From Streptomyces sp. YIM 121038 (GTDB lineage: Bacteria; Actinomycetota; Actinomycetes; Streptomycetales; Streptomycetaceae), in contig NZ_CP030771.1 in assembly GCF_006088715.1 (NCBI RefSeq), forward strand, positions 6,529,501-6,593,500: a DNA stretch of 64,000 nt, in the 5' to 3' direction. Positions 37,481-46,075 of this stretch are shown here, one piece after another. The notes beneath the pieces are model-generated. The model did no database searches. It was not told the DNA's origin and was given only the letters and a program-made list of their open reading frames with translations. How positions within the stretch are numbered: position 1 is the stretch's first letter; each line of letters opens with the position of its first letter. A program made the position numbers and the translations under genes.

Positions 37481-40123
37481 GTGAAAGCCATCCGTCGCAT
37501 CACCGTACGTCCCGTCCTGCCCGCCGCCCTCGCCCCGCTCAGCGAACTCTCCCGCAATCTGCGCTGGTCCTGGCACACCGGGACCCGTGACCTCTTCCGC
37601 GACGTCGACCCGGCCCTGTGGGAGGCATCGGGCGGCGACCCCGTGCGCCTGCTCGGCTCCGTGCCCGCGGCCCGCCTCGCCGAGCTGGCCGCCGACGAGG
37701 ACTTCCTGCGCCGCCTCGGCGAGAGCGCCGACGACCTGCGCGAGTACGTCACCGGCCGCCGCTGGTACCAGGAGCGGCAGGCCGAGCCGCCCGACCCGCC
37801 CGGATCGGACCTGCCCGCCGCCGTCGCCTACTTCTCGCCGGAGTTCGGCGTCACGGCCGCCCTGCCGCAGTACTCCGGAGGCCTCGGCATCCTCGCGGGC
37901 GACCACCTGAAGGCGGCCAGCGACCTCGGCGTGCCCCTCATCGGCGTCGGGCTGCTCTACCGGCACGGCTACTTCCGGCAGTCCCTCACCCGCGACGGCT
38001 GGCAGCAGGAGCACTACCCCCTGCTCGACCCGAACGAGCTGCCCCTCACCCTGCTGCGGGAGCCCGACGGCACCCCCGCCCTGGTGCGCCTCGCGCTGCC
38101 CGGCGGCCGGGCCCTGCGCGCCCACGTCTGGCAGGCGCAGATCGGCCGCGTGCCGCTGCTGATGCTGGACTCCGACGTCGAGGAGAACGACCCCGGCGCC
38201 CGCGAGGTCACCGACCGGCTCTACGGCGGCGGCAGCGAGCACCGGCTGCTCCAGGAGATGCTGCTCGGCATCGGCGGCGTCCGGGCCGTGCGCACCTACT
38301 GCCGCCTCACCGGACACCCCGCGCCCGAGGTCTTCCACACCAACGAGGGCCACGCGGGCTTCCTCGGCCTGGAGCGCGTCCACGAACTGGTCCAGGGCGG
38401 GCTCGCCTTCGAGGGCGCCCTGGAGTCGGTGCGCGGCGGCACCGTCTTCACCACCCACACACCGGTGCCCGCCGGGATCGACCGCTTCGACCGCGAGCTG
38501 GTCGCCCACCACTTCGGCCCCGAAGCCGAACTGCCGGGCATCGACGTCGAGTTGATACTGCGCCTGGGCATGGAGACCTATCCGGGCGGCGACGCCAACG
38601 TGTTCAACATGGCCGTGATGGGGCTGCGCCTGGCCCGCGGCGCCAACGGCGTCTCCACGCTGCACGGCAAGGTCAGCCGGGAGATGTTCCAGGGCCTGTG
38701 GCCCGGGTTCGACCCCGAGGAGGTGCCGATCACCTCCGTCACCAACGGCGTGCACGCACCCACCTGGGTGGCTCCCGAGGTGTTCCGGCTCGGCGCCCGG
38801 CAGATCGGCGCGCGCCGCACCGACCACGCCCTGTCCGTCGGCGGCTCCGAGCGCTGGGACGCCGTCGCCGACATCCAGGACGCCGACATCTGGCAGCTGC
38901 GCCGCGAGCTGCGCGCCCAGCTCGTGGACGAGGTGCGCCGCCGGCTGCACGCGTCCTGGCGCCAGCGCGGCGCCGCCACCGCCGAGCTCGGCTGGATCGA
39001 CGAGGTCCTCGACCCGGACGTCCTCACCATCGGCTTCGCCCGGCGCGTGCCCTCGTACAAGCGCCTTACGCTGATGCTGCGCGACCAGGACCGGCTCCTG
39101 GAGCTGCTCACGCGTCCCGAGCGGCCCGTGCAGATCGTCGTCGCGGGCAAGGCGCACCCGGCCGACGACGGCGGCAAGCGGCTCATCCAGGACCTGGTGC
39201 GCTTCACCGACGACCCGCGGGTGCGCCACCGCGTCGTCTTCCTGCCCGACTACGGCATGGCGATGGCGCAGAAGCTGTACGCGGGCTGCGACGTATGGCT
39301 GAACAACCCGCTGCGCCCCCTGGAGGCCTGCGGCACCTCCGGCATGAAGGCCGCGCTCAACGGCTGCCTCAACCTGTCGGTCCTGGACGGCTGGTGGGAC
39401 GAGTGGTTCGAGCCCGACTTCGGCTGGGCGATCCCCACCGCCGACGGCTCGGCCACCGACGACCACCGCCGCGACGACCTGGAGGCGGCCGCCCTGTACG
39501 ACCTCCTGGAGCGGCGGGTCACCCCCCGCTTCTACGAGCACGGGCCCGAAGGCCTGCCCGACCGCTGGATCGAGATGGTGCGCCGGACCCTGACCCGGCT
39601 CGGCCCGAAGGTCCTCGCCGGGCGCATGGTGCGGGAGTACGTGGAGCGCCTGTACGTGCCCGCCGCGCGCTCCCACCGCGTGCTCGACGCGGACGCCGCC
39701 ACCGGGTTCGCCGCGTGGAAGAACCGGGTCCGCGCGGCCTGGCCGGGCGTCGCCGTCGACCACGTCGAGGCCACCGCCGTGGGCACCACCGCGGAGCTCG
39801 GCGCGACCCTCGCGCTGCGGGTGCGCGTCCGGCTCGGCGAGCTGTCCTGCGACGACGTCGAGGTGCAGGCCATCGCGGGCCGCGTCGACCCCGAGGACCA
39901 CATCGCCGACGCCACCCCGGTGCCCCTGAAGCCCACCGGCGCCCCCGACGCCGAGGGCCGTCTGCTGTACGAGGGCCCCCTGGCCCTGGACCGCACCGGC
40001 CCCTTCGGCTACACGGTCCGCATCCTGCCGTCCCACCGCCTCCTGGCGAACGGCGCGGAACTCGGCCTGGTGGCCGTGCCGTCGGAGGTGACGGGGGAGG
40101 CGGCGGGCGTCTTGATGCGCTAA
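37481..40123 (+). CDS. glgP: Alpha-glucan (glycogen) phosphorylase
   Basis: An 880-residue GT35 phosphorylase that releases glucose-1-phosphate from alpha-1,4-glucan ends. The N-terminal DUF3417 region (RNLRWSWHTGTRDLFRDVDP) marks the bacterial/archaeal short form rather than the muscle type. Landmarks are AYFSPEFGVTAALPQYSGGLGILAGDHLK, here recognised as two consecutive conserved blocks, EVFHTNEGHAGF, RRVPSYKRLTL, and the pyridoxal-phosphate lysine in EACGTSGMKAALNG. GTG 37481 has AGGTG 5 bases upstream and begins the conserved sequence. It lies on the opposite strand from the glgE operon, about 10 kb away. Its product would degrade the glucan those enzymes make. Confidence 0.94.
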   Translation: MKAIRRITVRPVLPAALAPLSELSRNLRWSWHTGTRDLFRDVDPALWEASGGDPVRLLGSVPAARLAELAADEDFLRRLGESADDLREYVTGRRWYQERQAEPPDPPGSDLPAAVAYFSPEFGVTAALPQYSGGLGILAGDHLKAASDLGVPLIGVGLLYRHGYFRQSLTRDGWQQEHYPLLDPNELPLTLLREPDGTPALVRLALPGGRALRAHVWQAQIGRVPLLMLDSDVEENDPGAREVTDRLYGGGSEHRLLQEMLLGIGGVRAVRTYCRLTGHPAPEVFHTNEGHAGFLGLERVHELVQGGLAFEGALESVRGGTVFTTHTPVPAGIDRFDRELVAHHFGPEAELPGIDVELILRLGMETYPGGDANVFNMAVMGLRLARGANGVSTLHGKVSREMFQGLWPGFDPEEVPITSVTNGVHAPTWVAPEVFRLGARQIGARRTDHALSVGGSERWDAVADIQDADIWQLRRELRAQLVDEVRRRLHASWRQRGAATAELGWIDEVLDPDVLTIGFARRVPSYKRLTLMLRDQDRLLELLTRPERPVQIVVAGKAHPADDGGKRLIQDLVRFTDDPRVRHRVVFLPDYGMAMAQKLYAGCDVWLNNPLRPLEACGTSGMKAALNGCLNLSVLDGWWDEWFEPDFGWAIPTADGSATDDHRRDDLEAAALYDLLERRVTPRFYEHGPEGLPDRWIEMVRRTLTRLGPKVLAGRMVREYVERLYVPAARSHRVLDADAATGFAAWKNRVRAAWPGVAVDHVEATAVGTTAELGATLALRVRVRLGELSCDDVEVQAIAGRVDPEDHIADATPVPLKPTGAPDAEGRLLYEGPLALDRTGPFGYTVRILPSHRLLANGAELGLVAVPSEVTGEAAGVLMR

Positions 40124-40129
40124 GTAAGA

Positions 40130-40170
40130 GCGCCCCTGAAAGGGGCGCGGGGAACTGCGCGACCAGCCAC
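40130..40170. repeat. Streptomyces-type intergenic repeat, copy 1
   Basis: A hairpin GCGCCCC/GGGGCGC (40130-40149) is followed by CGGGGAACTGCGCGACCAGCCAC. A second copy, inverted, is at 44169-44207 with one substitution and a 2-base loop difference. I recognise this element as widespread between Streptomyces genes. Here it lies between the convergent ends of glgP and an M4 protease gene and may act as a bidirectional terminator. Confidence 0.8.
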
Positions 40171-40250
40171 AACGAACCCGCAGATTCAGCAGCAAAAATG
40201 GTACGGGCGGCACCCAGGGGGTCTCCCCGAGTGCCGCCCGGCTCACAGGG

Positions 40251-41891
40251 TTACTTGACGTTCACGCCGGTCCAGGCGGCGGCAACCGCCTTCGCCTCGG
40301 CGGAGGTGGCGCCGTACAGGTCGCTCGCGGCCTTCACCGTGTCCTTGCGCGCCTGCGCGTAGTTCGTGGTCGAGGTGAAGTACGTCGACAGGGCCTTGAA
40401 CCAGATCTTCTCGGCCTTGTCGCGCCCGATGCCGGTGACCTTGGAGCCGTCCTTGGTCGGGCTGTCGTACGAGACGCCGTTGATCGTCTTCTGGCCGCTG
40501 CCCTCGCTCAGCAGGTAGAAGAAGTGGTTGGCGATGCCGGAGGAGTAGTGGACGTCGACGTTGCCGGCGTTGCTGCTCCAGTAGTCGAGCGACGAGCCGT
40601 CCTTGGAGGGCTTGTCCATGTAGCGCAGCGGGGTGCCGTCGCCGTTGATGTCGATCTTCTCGCCGACCAGGTAGTCGCCCTTGTCCAGGCTGTTGTTGGC
40701 CTTGAACTCGACGGCGGCGGCGAAGATGTCGCTGGTGGCCTCGTTCAGGCCGCCGGACTCACCGCTGTACTCCATGTTGCCGGTGGCCGAGGTGACGCCG
40801 TGGGTCATCTCGTGGGCGGCCACGTCGATGGAGGTGAGGGGCTTGGCGTTGCCCTCGCCGTCGCCGTACGTCATGCAGAAGCAGGAGTCCTGCCAGAACG
40901 CGTTGACGTAGGCGTTGCCGTAGTGCACGCGGGACGTGGCGCCCTTGCCGTCGCCCTTGATGCCGCTGCGGCCGTGCACGGACTTGTAGTAGTCCCAGGT
41001 GAGGCCCGCGCCGTAGGCGGCGTCGACGGCGGCGGTCTGGGTGTTGGAGGGCTTGCCGGTGCCCCAGACGTCGTCGGCGTCGGTGTAGAGCTTGCCGCCG
41101 CTGGAGCCGTGGTTCAGGTCGTACGTCTTGTGGTTGCCGCGCCCGGAGTCGGTCAGCTGGAAGGTGCTGCCGCTCTTGACGGAGCCGACCGTGACCTTGC
41201 CGCTGTACTGGCTGTTGCCGGTGCCGGTCTCGATGGCCTGGTACTGGTACAGCTTCTTGCCGGTGGCCGCGTCGGTGATGACGTGCAGCTCGCTCGGCGT
41301 GCCGTCCTTCTGCACGCCGGTGACGACCGTCTCGTAGGCGAGCGTGGGCGTGCCCTCGGCGGCCCAGATGACCTTGCGCGGCGCGCGCGGGTCGGCCTTC
41401 GCGGTGTCGCCGGTCTTCGCGGCGGTCGACTTGGCGGAGGCGGCCACGGACTTCGGGGCCAGCTTCGCGTCGGTGGACGCGACCTTGATGGCGGCCTTGG
41501 TCGCCTTGCTGACGCCGTTGACCGAGCCGTCCTTCGCGGTGTGGACGACGAGGTCGCCGCCGAGGACGGGCAGTCCGGCGTAGGTGCGCTCGTAGCGGGT
41601 GTGCGTGGTGCCGTCGCGGTCCTTGACGACGTCGCGGACGACCAGCTTCTCCTTCGCGCCGAGGCCGATGCGGTCGGCGGTGGCCGCGGCCTTCTCCCCG
41701 GCGCCCTGGAGCAGGTCGGCGCGGGCGGTGGCGGAGAGCTGGGCGGGCGCGGCGGCGGGGGCCGTTGCGGCGGCTCTGGCCGTGTCGGGCTGTGCGGAGG
41801 CGCCGGTGGTCATTCCGGCGGTGAGCAGCGCTCCGGCGGCGACGGCGGTGGCGATGGCCAGAGTGGAACGCTTCGATATGTGGGGGGTCAC
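40251..41891 (-). CDS. Secreted M4 (thermolysin-type) metallopeptidase, copy 1
   Basis: A 546-residue neutral zinc protease. A Sec signal peptide (basic start, hydrophobic core, ending near TGASAQ) is followed by an FTP/PepSY-type propeptide (LGAKEKLVVRDVVKDRDGTTH, RYERTYAGLPVLGGDLVVHT), then the catalytic domain with zinc ligands HEMTH (360-364) and the third ligand in GLNEATSDIF. An active-site histidine region follows (NVDVHYSSGIANHFFYLLSEG). GTG 41891 was chosen since AAGGAGC lies 5 bases upstream. An adjacent paralogue is on the same strand, and both share an upstream 25-bp element. It is probably secreted for protein scavenging. Confidence 0.93.
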   Translation of the reverse strand: MTPHISKRSTLAIATAVAAGALLTAGMTTGASAQPDTARAAATAPAAAPAQLSATARADLLQGAGEKAAATADRIGLGAKEKLVVRDVVKDRDGTTHTRYERTYAGLPVLGGDLVVHTAKDGSVNGVSKATKAAIKVASTDAKLAPKSVAASAKSTAAKTGDTAKADPRAPRKVIWAAEGTPTLAYETVVTGVQKDGTPSELHVITDAATGKKLYQYQAIETGTGNSQYSGKVTVGSVKSGSTFQLTDSGRGNHKTYDLNHGSSGGKLYTDADDVWGTGKPSNTQTAAVDAAYGAGLTWDYYKSVHGRSGIKGDGKGATSRVHYGNAYVNAFWQDSCFCMTYGDGEGNAKPLTSIDVAAHEMTHGVTSATGNMEYSGESGGLNEATSDIFAAAVEFKANNSLDKGDYLVGEKIDINGDGTPLRYMDKPSKDGSSLDYWSSNAGNVDVHYSSGIANHFFYLLSEGSGQKTINGVSYDSPTKDGSKVTGIGRDKAEKIWFKALSTYFTSTTNYAQARKDTVKAASDLYGATSAEAKAVAAAWTGVNVK

Positions 41892-41986
41892 GCATGCTCC
41901 TTGTGTGAAGGCCCGGATGGCATGGGGGACCACCCGGGCCGAACTGGTGCTGTGCGGATGAACTGGTGTGCCGTGCGTGAGCAGCG

Positions 41987-42065
41987 TGCCATTTGAGCCA
42001 GGTACATGTCAGGACCTTGACCGAATGTTGGCCAGATTGCGTCCGTTGGCCGATGGTCAAGGTCC
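41987..42065 (-). promoter_or_regulatory. Shared M4 promoter element, copy 1, plus inverted repeat
   Basis: A 25-base element at 41987-42011 (coding strand beginning TGACATGTACCTG and ending AATGGCA) matches the one at 44039-44063 at 23 of 25 positions. Directly upstream are the perfectly complementary 11-base arms GGACCTTGACC (42012-42022) and GGTCAAGGTCC (42055-42065), and between them a repeated TGGCCAA-like unit. The element lies about 96 bases before the start codon of M4 copy 1. It is a likely binding site or promoter core for coordinated protease expression. Confidence 0.7.
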
Positions 42066-42178
42066 GCCATGCGAACACCGCGTGAACGGACCGCCGGATG
42101 CGTTGACGCGGTGAACTGCGGCGCCGCCCCGGAGGGTTGGTGGTTCCGGGCTCCCCGGAGCGGCGCCGACCGCGTCGG

Positions 42179-43861
42179 CTAGGGGCGTGCGCCGACGTTG
42201 ACGGCCGCCCAGGCGTTGGCGACCGCGGTGTACTCGGCGCTCGACGTGCCGTAGAGCTCGCCGGCGGCGGCCAGCGTGCCGGTGCGCGCCGCCGCGTAGT
42301 TGGTGGTCGTGGTGAACTTCGTGGTGAGTGCCCTGAACCAGATCTTGGCGGCCTTGTCGATGCCGATTCCGGTCACAGGCTTGTTGTCATACGTCGGCGA
42401 GTCGTACGAGACGCCGTTGACGACCTTCTTCCCGCTGCCTTCGCTCAGCAGGTAGAAGAAGTGGTTGGCGATGCCGGAGGAGTAGTGGACGTCCACGTTC
42501 CCGGCGGTGCTGCGCCAGTTGTCCAGCGACGAGCCGTCCTTGGAGGGCTTGTCCATGTAGCGCAGCGGCGTGCCGTTGCCGCGGATGTCGATCTTCTCGC
42601 CGACCAGGTAGTCGCCGACGTCCGAGGCGTTCTTGGCGTTGAACTCGACGGCGGCCGCGAAGATGTCGCTGGTCGCCTCGTTCAGGCCGCCGGGCTCGCG
42701 GCTGTACGTCATGTTGCCGGTCGCGGAGGTGACGCCGTGGGTCATCTCGTGGGCGGCCACGTCGATGGAGGTGAGCGGCTTGGAGTTGCCCGAGCCGTCG
42801 CCGTACGTCATGCAGAAGCAGGAGTCCTGCCAGAACGCGTTGACGTAGTTGTTGCCGTAGTGCACGCGTGAGGTGGCGCCGCGGCCGTCGTTCTTGATGC
42901 CGTTGCGGCCGTGCACGGTCTTGTAGTAGTCCCAGGTCAGGGCCGCGCCGTAGTGGGCGTCCGCGCCCGCGGTCTCGGCGTTGGAGGCCTGGCCGTTGCC
43001 CCAGATGTCGTCCGGGCCCGAGAACAGGGTGCCGTTGCCGGACGTGCTGCGGTTGAGGTTGGTCGTCTTGTGGTTGCCGCGCGCGGTGTCGGTGAGCGTG
43101 TACTGCGAGCCCGACTGCTGCGTGGTGAGCTGGACCTGGCCGCTGTACTGCGTGTTGCCGGTGCCCTCGTGGACGCCCTGCCACTCGCCGAGCTTCTTGC
43201 CGGTCCTGGCGTCGGTCACCACGTGCAGCTCGTTCGGCGTGCCGTCCTTCTGGAAGCCGCCGACCACCGTCTCGTAGGCGAGCCTCGGGGCACCGCCCCT
43301 GCTGTCCCCGAGCCAGATGACCTTGCGCGGCTTCTGGGACGCCTTGAGCTTGGTGGAGCCGTCCGCCCTGGAGACGCCGAGGGCCTGCTTCTCGGCGCTC
43401 GCCGCCTTGACGTCGGCGCTCGTGCCGAGGCCCGTGAGGCGGGCCTTCGAGGCGCGGTTGACGTCCTTGACCGCACCCGACCTGGCGGTGGCGACGACGA
43501 GGTCGCCGCCGAGGACGGGGAGCCCGGCGTAGGTGCGCTCGTAGCGGGTGTGCGTGGTGCCGTCGCGGTCCTTGATGACGTCGCGGACGACCAGCTTCTC
43601 CTTCGCGCCGAGGCCGATGCGCTCGGCGGTGGCGGCGGTCGAGGCGTCCGCCGCGCGGATCAGCTCGGCCCGCTGCGACGGGGAGAGCTGCTGCGGCAGG
43701 GCACCGGCGTTGGCCTTGGTCCCGGCCGCTGCCTGGTCGGCCGACGCGGTGGTGGCCTGGACGGTCACGCCGAGCAGGGCGGCGGCGGCGACGAACGCGC
43801 CGATGGCGGTGGCACGCCGGTGGGAGGGGGTTCTGCGGGATGTGGGGGATGTGCTCAACAC
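42179..43861 (-). CDS. Secreted M4 (thermolysin-type) metallopeptidase, copy 2
   Basis: A 560-residue paralogue of M4 copy 1. It has a signal peptide (ending near TTASAD), a propeptide with the same LGAKEKLVVRDVIKDRDGTT block, and a catalytic domain with HEMTH (371-375), GLNEATSDIF and NVDVHYSSGIANHFFYLLSEG. The stretch FCMTYGDGSGN and the C-terminal AARTGTLAAAGELYGTSSAE also match copy 1. GTG 43861 has AAGGAG 4 bases upstream. The longer in-frame reading to 44059 crosses the regulatory element and is rejected. Tandem duplication with retained upstream motif suggests co-regulation. Confidence 0.93.
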   Translation of the reverse strand: MLSTSPTSRRTPSHRRATAIGAFVAAAALLGVTVQATTASADQAAAGTKANAGALPQQLSPSQRAELIRAADASTAATAERIGLGAKEKLVVRDVIKDRDGTTHTRYERTYAGLPVLGGDLVVATARSGAVKDVNRASKARLTGLGTSADVKAASAEKQALGVSRADGSTKLKASQKPRKVIWLGDSRGGAPRLAYETVVGGFQKDGTPNELHVVTDARTGKKLGEWQGVHEGTGNTQYSGQVQLTTQQSGSQYTLTDTARGNHKTTNLNRSTSGNGTLFSGPDDIWGNGQASNAETAGADAHYGAALTWDYYKTVHGRNGIKNDGRGATSRVHYGNNYVNAFWQDSCFCMTYGDGSGNSKPLTSIDVAAHEMTHGVTSATGNMTYSREPGGLNEATSDIFAAAVEFNAKNASDVGDYLVGEKIDIRGNGTPLRYMDKPSKDGSSLDNWRSTAGNVDVHYSSGIANHFFYLLSEGSGKKVVNGVSYDSPTYDNKPVTGIGIDKAAKIWFRALTTKFTTTTNYAAARTGTLAAAGELYGTSSAEYTAVANAWAAVNVGARP

Positions 43862-44038
43862 GGACTCCTTCTGCGCGGCCACGGGGGTGCGTGGCCTGTG
43901 GCGACCCGGCGGCGGGTGACCGGCCGGGCAGAGCAGGGCAGTACGTGGTGCCTGGCGCGCGCCGCGCCGCTTGGGGGGACGCGCCGCGCGCGGGAGCCGC
44001 CGGTGCGTGAGCTCCTGTGCGACTGGTGAGGGGAAGAG

Positions 44039-44063
44039 TGCCATTCGAGACAGGTACATGTCA
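44039..44063 (-). promoter_or_regulatory. Shared M4 promoter element, copy 2
   Basis: The same 25-base element as at 41987-42011, differing at only two positions, about 178 bases before the start of M4 copy 2. Both include the ACATGT palindrome within GACATGTACC. The 399-base gap 43862-44260 otherwise holds the ribosome site and an intergenic repeat (44169-44207), and no gene. Confidence 0.7.
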
Positions 44064-44168
44064 TTCAGTTGGCGTACTTTGGCTGGAATACGTCCGGTGC
44101 GTGGGTTCGGGCGTCCGTTATGCGGCGCAAAGGGGGGTTGCCCTCGGCCGTCCGCTTGCCGGTTGTCG

Positions 44169-44207
44169 GTGGCTGGGCGCGCAGTTCCCCGCGCCCCTTC
44201 GGGGCGC
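44169..44207. repeat. Streptomyces-type intergenic repeat, copy 2 (inverted)
   Basis: The reverse complement of 44169-44207 reads GCGCCCCGAAGGGGCGC followed by GGGGAACTGCGCGCCCAGCCAC. It matches copy 1 (40130-40170) apart from one substitution and a shorter loop. It lies between the M4 copy 2 promoter and the 3' end of the ABC exporter genes, where the hairpin could terminate the exporter transcript. Confidence 0.8.
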
Positions 44208-44260
44208 GCTCCAGCTCGGGGCGCGCTCCAGCTCCGGGTGCGCCCTCGTACCGGCTGAGG

Positions 44261-46075
44261 TCAGCTCACCAGGCTCTCTCGCCAGGCCTTGTGGAGTTGG
44301 GCGAAGGGGCCCGTGGACGCGATCAGTTCGGCGGGGGTGCCGTCCTCGACCACGCGGCCGTGTTCCATGACCAGGACGCGGTCGGCGATCTCCACCGTGG
44401 ACAGGCGGTGGGCGATCACGACCGCCGTGCGGCCGTGCAGGACCGTGTCCATCGCCCGCTGCACGGCCCGCTCCCCGGGGATGTCCAGGGAGCTGGTGGC
44501 CTCGTCGAGGATCAGCACGGCCGGGTCCGCGAGCAGCGCGCGGGCGAACGCCACGAGCTGGCGCTGCCCGGCCGAGATGCGGCCGCCCCGCTTGCGCACG
44601 TCCGTGTCGTAGCCGTCGGGCAGGGCCGCGATGAAGTCGTGGGCGCCGATCGCCTTCGCGGCGCGTTCGACCTCCTCGCGGGTGGCCTCCGGGCGGCCGA
44701 TCGCGATGTTCTCCGCGACCGTGCCGGAGAACAGGAACGCCTCCTGCGTGACCATCACGACGCCGCGTCTGAGGTCGGCCGTCGCGAGCTCGCGCAGGTC
44801 GACGCCGTCGAGCAGGACCTGGCCCTCGGTGGGGTCGTAGAACCGGGCGAGGAGCTTGGCGAGCGTCGACTTGCCCGCGCCCGTGGAGCCGACGACGGCG
44901 ACGGTCTGCCCGGCGGGCAGCGTGAGGTCGAAGCGCGGCAGGACCTCGCCGCCCGTCCGGTACGCGAACCGCACGCCGTCGAACACGACCGTGCGGCCCG
45001 GGTGCTCACCGGCCGGCTCGGGCAGCGGGCGCGCGGCCGACTGCTCCGGCTCCGGCACGGTCGGCGTCTGTGCGAGCAGCCCCGCGATCTTCTCCAGGGA
45101 CGCCGCCGCCGACTGGTAGGAGTTGAGGAACATCCCGAGCCGGTCGATCGGGTCGTACAGGCGCCGCAGATACAGCACGGCCGCCGCGAGGACACCGAGG
45201 GCGAGGGTGCCCTCGGCGACGCGGTAGGCGCCCCACAGGACGATTCCGGCCACCGAGGTGTTGGCGACGAGCCGCGAGCCCACCACGTAACGGGCCATCT
45301 CCAGGAGCGCGTCGCCGTTCACGCGCTCGTGCTCCCGGTTCAGGGCGGCGAACCGTTCGTCGTTGGCCCGCTCGCGCCGGAAGGCCCGCACCGGCCGGAT
45401 GCCGTTCATCGTCTCCGTGAACTTCACGATCACGGCGGCGATCGCCGTGGAGCGGACCCGGTACACCTTGGCCGCGCGGTGCTGGAAGAGCCGGATCAGC
45501 AGGTACAGCGGCACGAACGAGGCCACCGCGACCGCGCCGAGGCCGAGGTCGAGCCAGAGCAGCAGCGCCGCGATGTAGACGAAGGACAGGACGACCGTGA
45601 GCAGCTCCTGGAGGCCCTCGCTGAGCAGCTCGCGCAGCGACTCGACGTCCGTCGTGGACCGGGAGATCAGCCGCCCGGACGTGTACCGCTCGTGGAAGTC
45701 CACGCTGAGCGCCTGCGCGTGCCGGAAGATCCGCCCGCGCAGATCGAGCAGCACGTCCTGGTTCACCCGCGCCGAGGCCAGGATGAAGGCGTACTGGAGC
45801 ACGCCGGAGAGCGCCGCGGACAGGCCGTAGCCGACGCCGACGGCGATCAGCGGGCCGTAGTCGTCCTTGCGCACGGCGGGCACGGCCGAGTCGATGGCGT
45901 ACGCCACGAGCAGCGGGCCCGTCTGGACGGCGGCCTGCTGCAGGAGCAGCAGCACGGCGGCCAGCGCGACCCGGCCGCGCCGCGGCGCGAGCAGCGACCG
46001 CAGCAGCCGCCGGGTCGCGCCGGGCGCCGTGGGCAGCGTGTCCTGGTCGAAGTCGTCGAGGCCTTGCGTACTCAC
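44261..46075 (-). CDS. ABC exporter half-transporter, canonical ATP site subunit
   Basis: A 604-residue fused membrane-ATPase half-transporter (MdlB/LmrA-like). Six TM segments occupy about residues 35-320 ([20 protein letters not shown] onward). The ATPase domain has Walker [10 protein letters not shown] loop VTQEAFLF, the signature in altered form ISAGQRQ, Walker [11 protein letters not shown] with the catalytic Glu, and the H loop IAHRLSTV. Its GTG start overlaps the stop of the upstream half-transporter (GTGA, 46072-46075), so both subunits are made together. The altered signature and the partner's altered Walker B both fall in one of the two ATP sites, indicating a heterodimer with one degenerate site. 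The substrate is unknown. Confidence 0.9.
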   Translation of the reverse strand: MSTQGLDDFDQDTLPTAPGATRRLLRSLLAPRRGRVALAAVLLLLQQAAVQTGPLLVAYAIDSAVPAVRKDDYGPLIAVGVGYGLSAALSGVLQYAFILASARVNQDVLLDLRGRIFRHAQALSVDFHERYTSGRLISRSTTDVESLRELLSEGLQELLTVVLSFVYIAALLLWLDLGLGAVAVASFVPLYLLIRLFQHRAAKVYRVRSTAIAAVIVKFTETMNGIRPVRAFRRERANDERFAALNREHERVNGDALLEMARYVVGSRLVANTSVAGIVLWGAYRVAEGTLALGVLAAAVLYLRRLYDPIDRLGMFLNSYQSAAASLEKIAGLLAQTPTVPEPEQSAARPLPEPAGEHPGRTVVFDGVRFAYRTGGEVLPRFDLTLPAGQTVAVVGSTGAGKSTLAKLLARFYDPTEGQVLLDGVDLRELATADLRRGVVMVTQEAFLFSGTVAENIAIGRPEATREEVERAAKAIGAHDFIAALPDGYDTDVRKRGGRISAGQRQLVAFARALLADPAVLILDEATSSLDIPGERAVQRAMDTVLHGRTAVVIAHRLSTVEIADRVLVMEHGRVVEDGTPAELIASTGPFAQLHKAWRESLVS

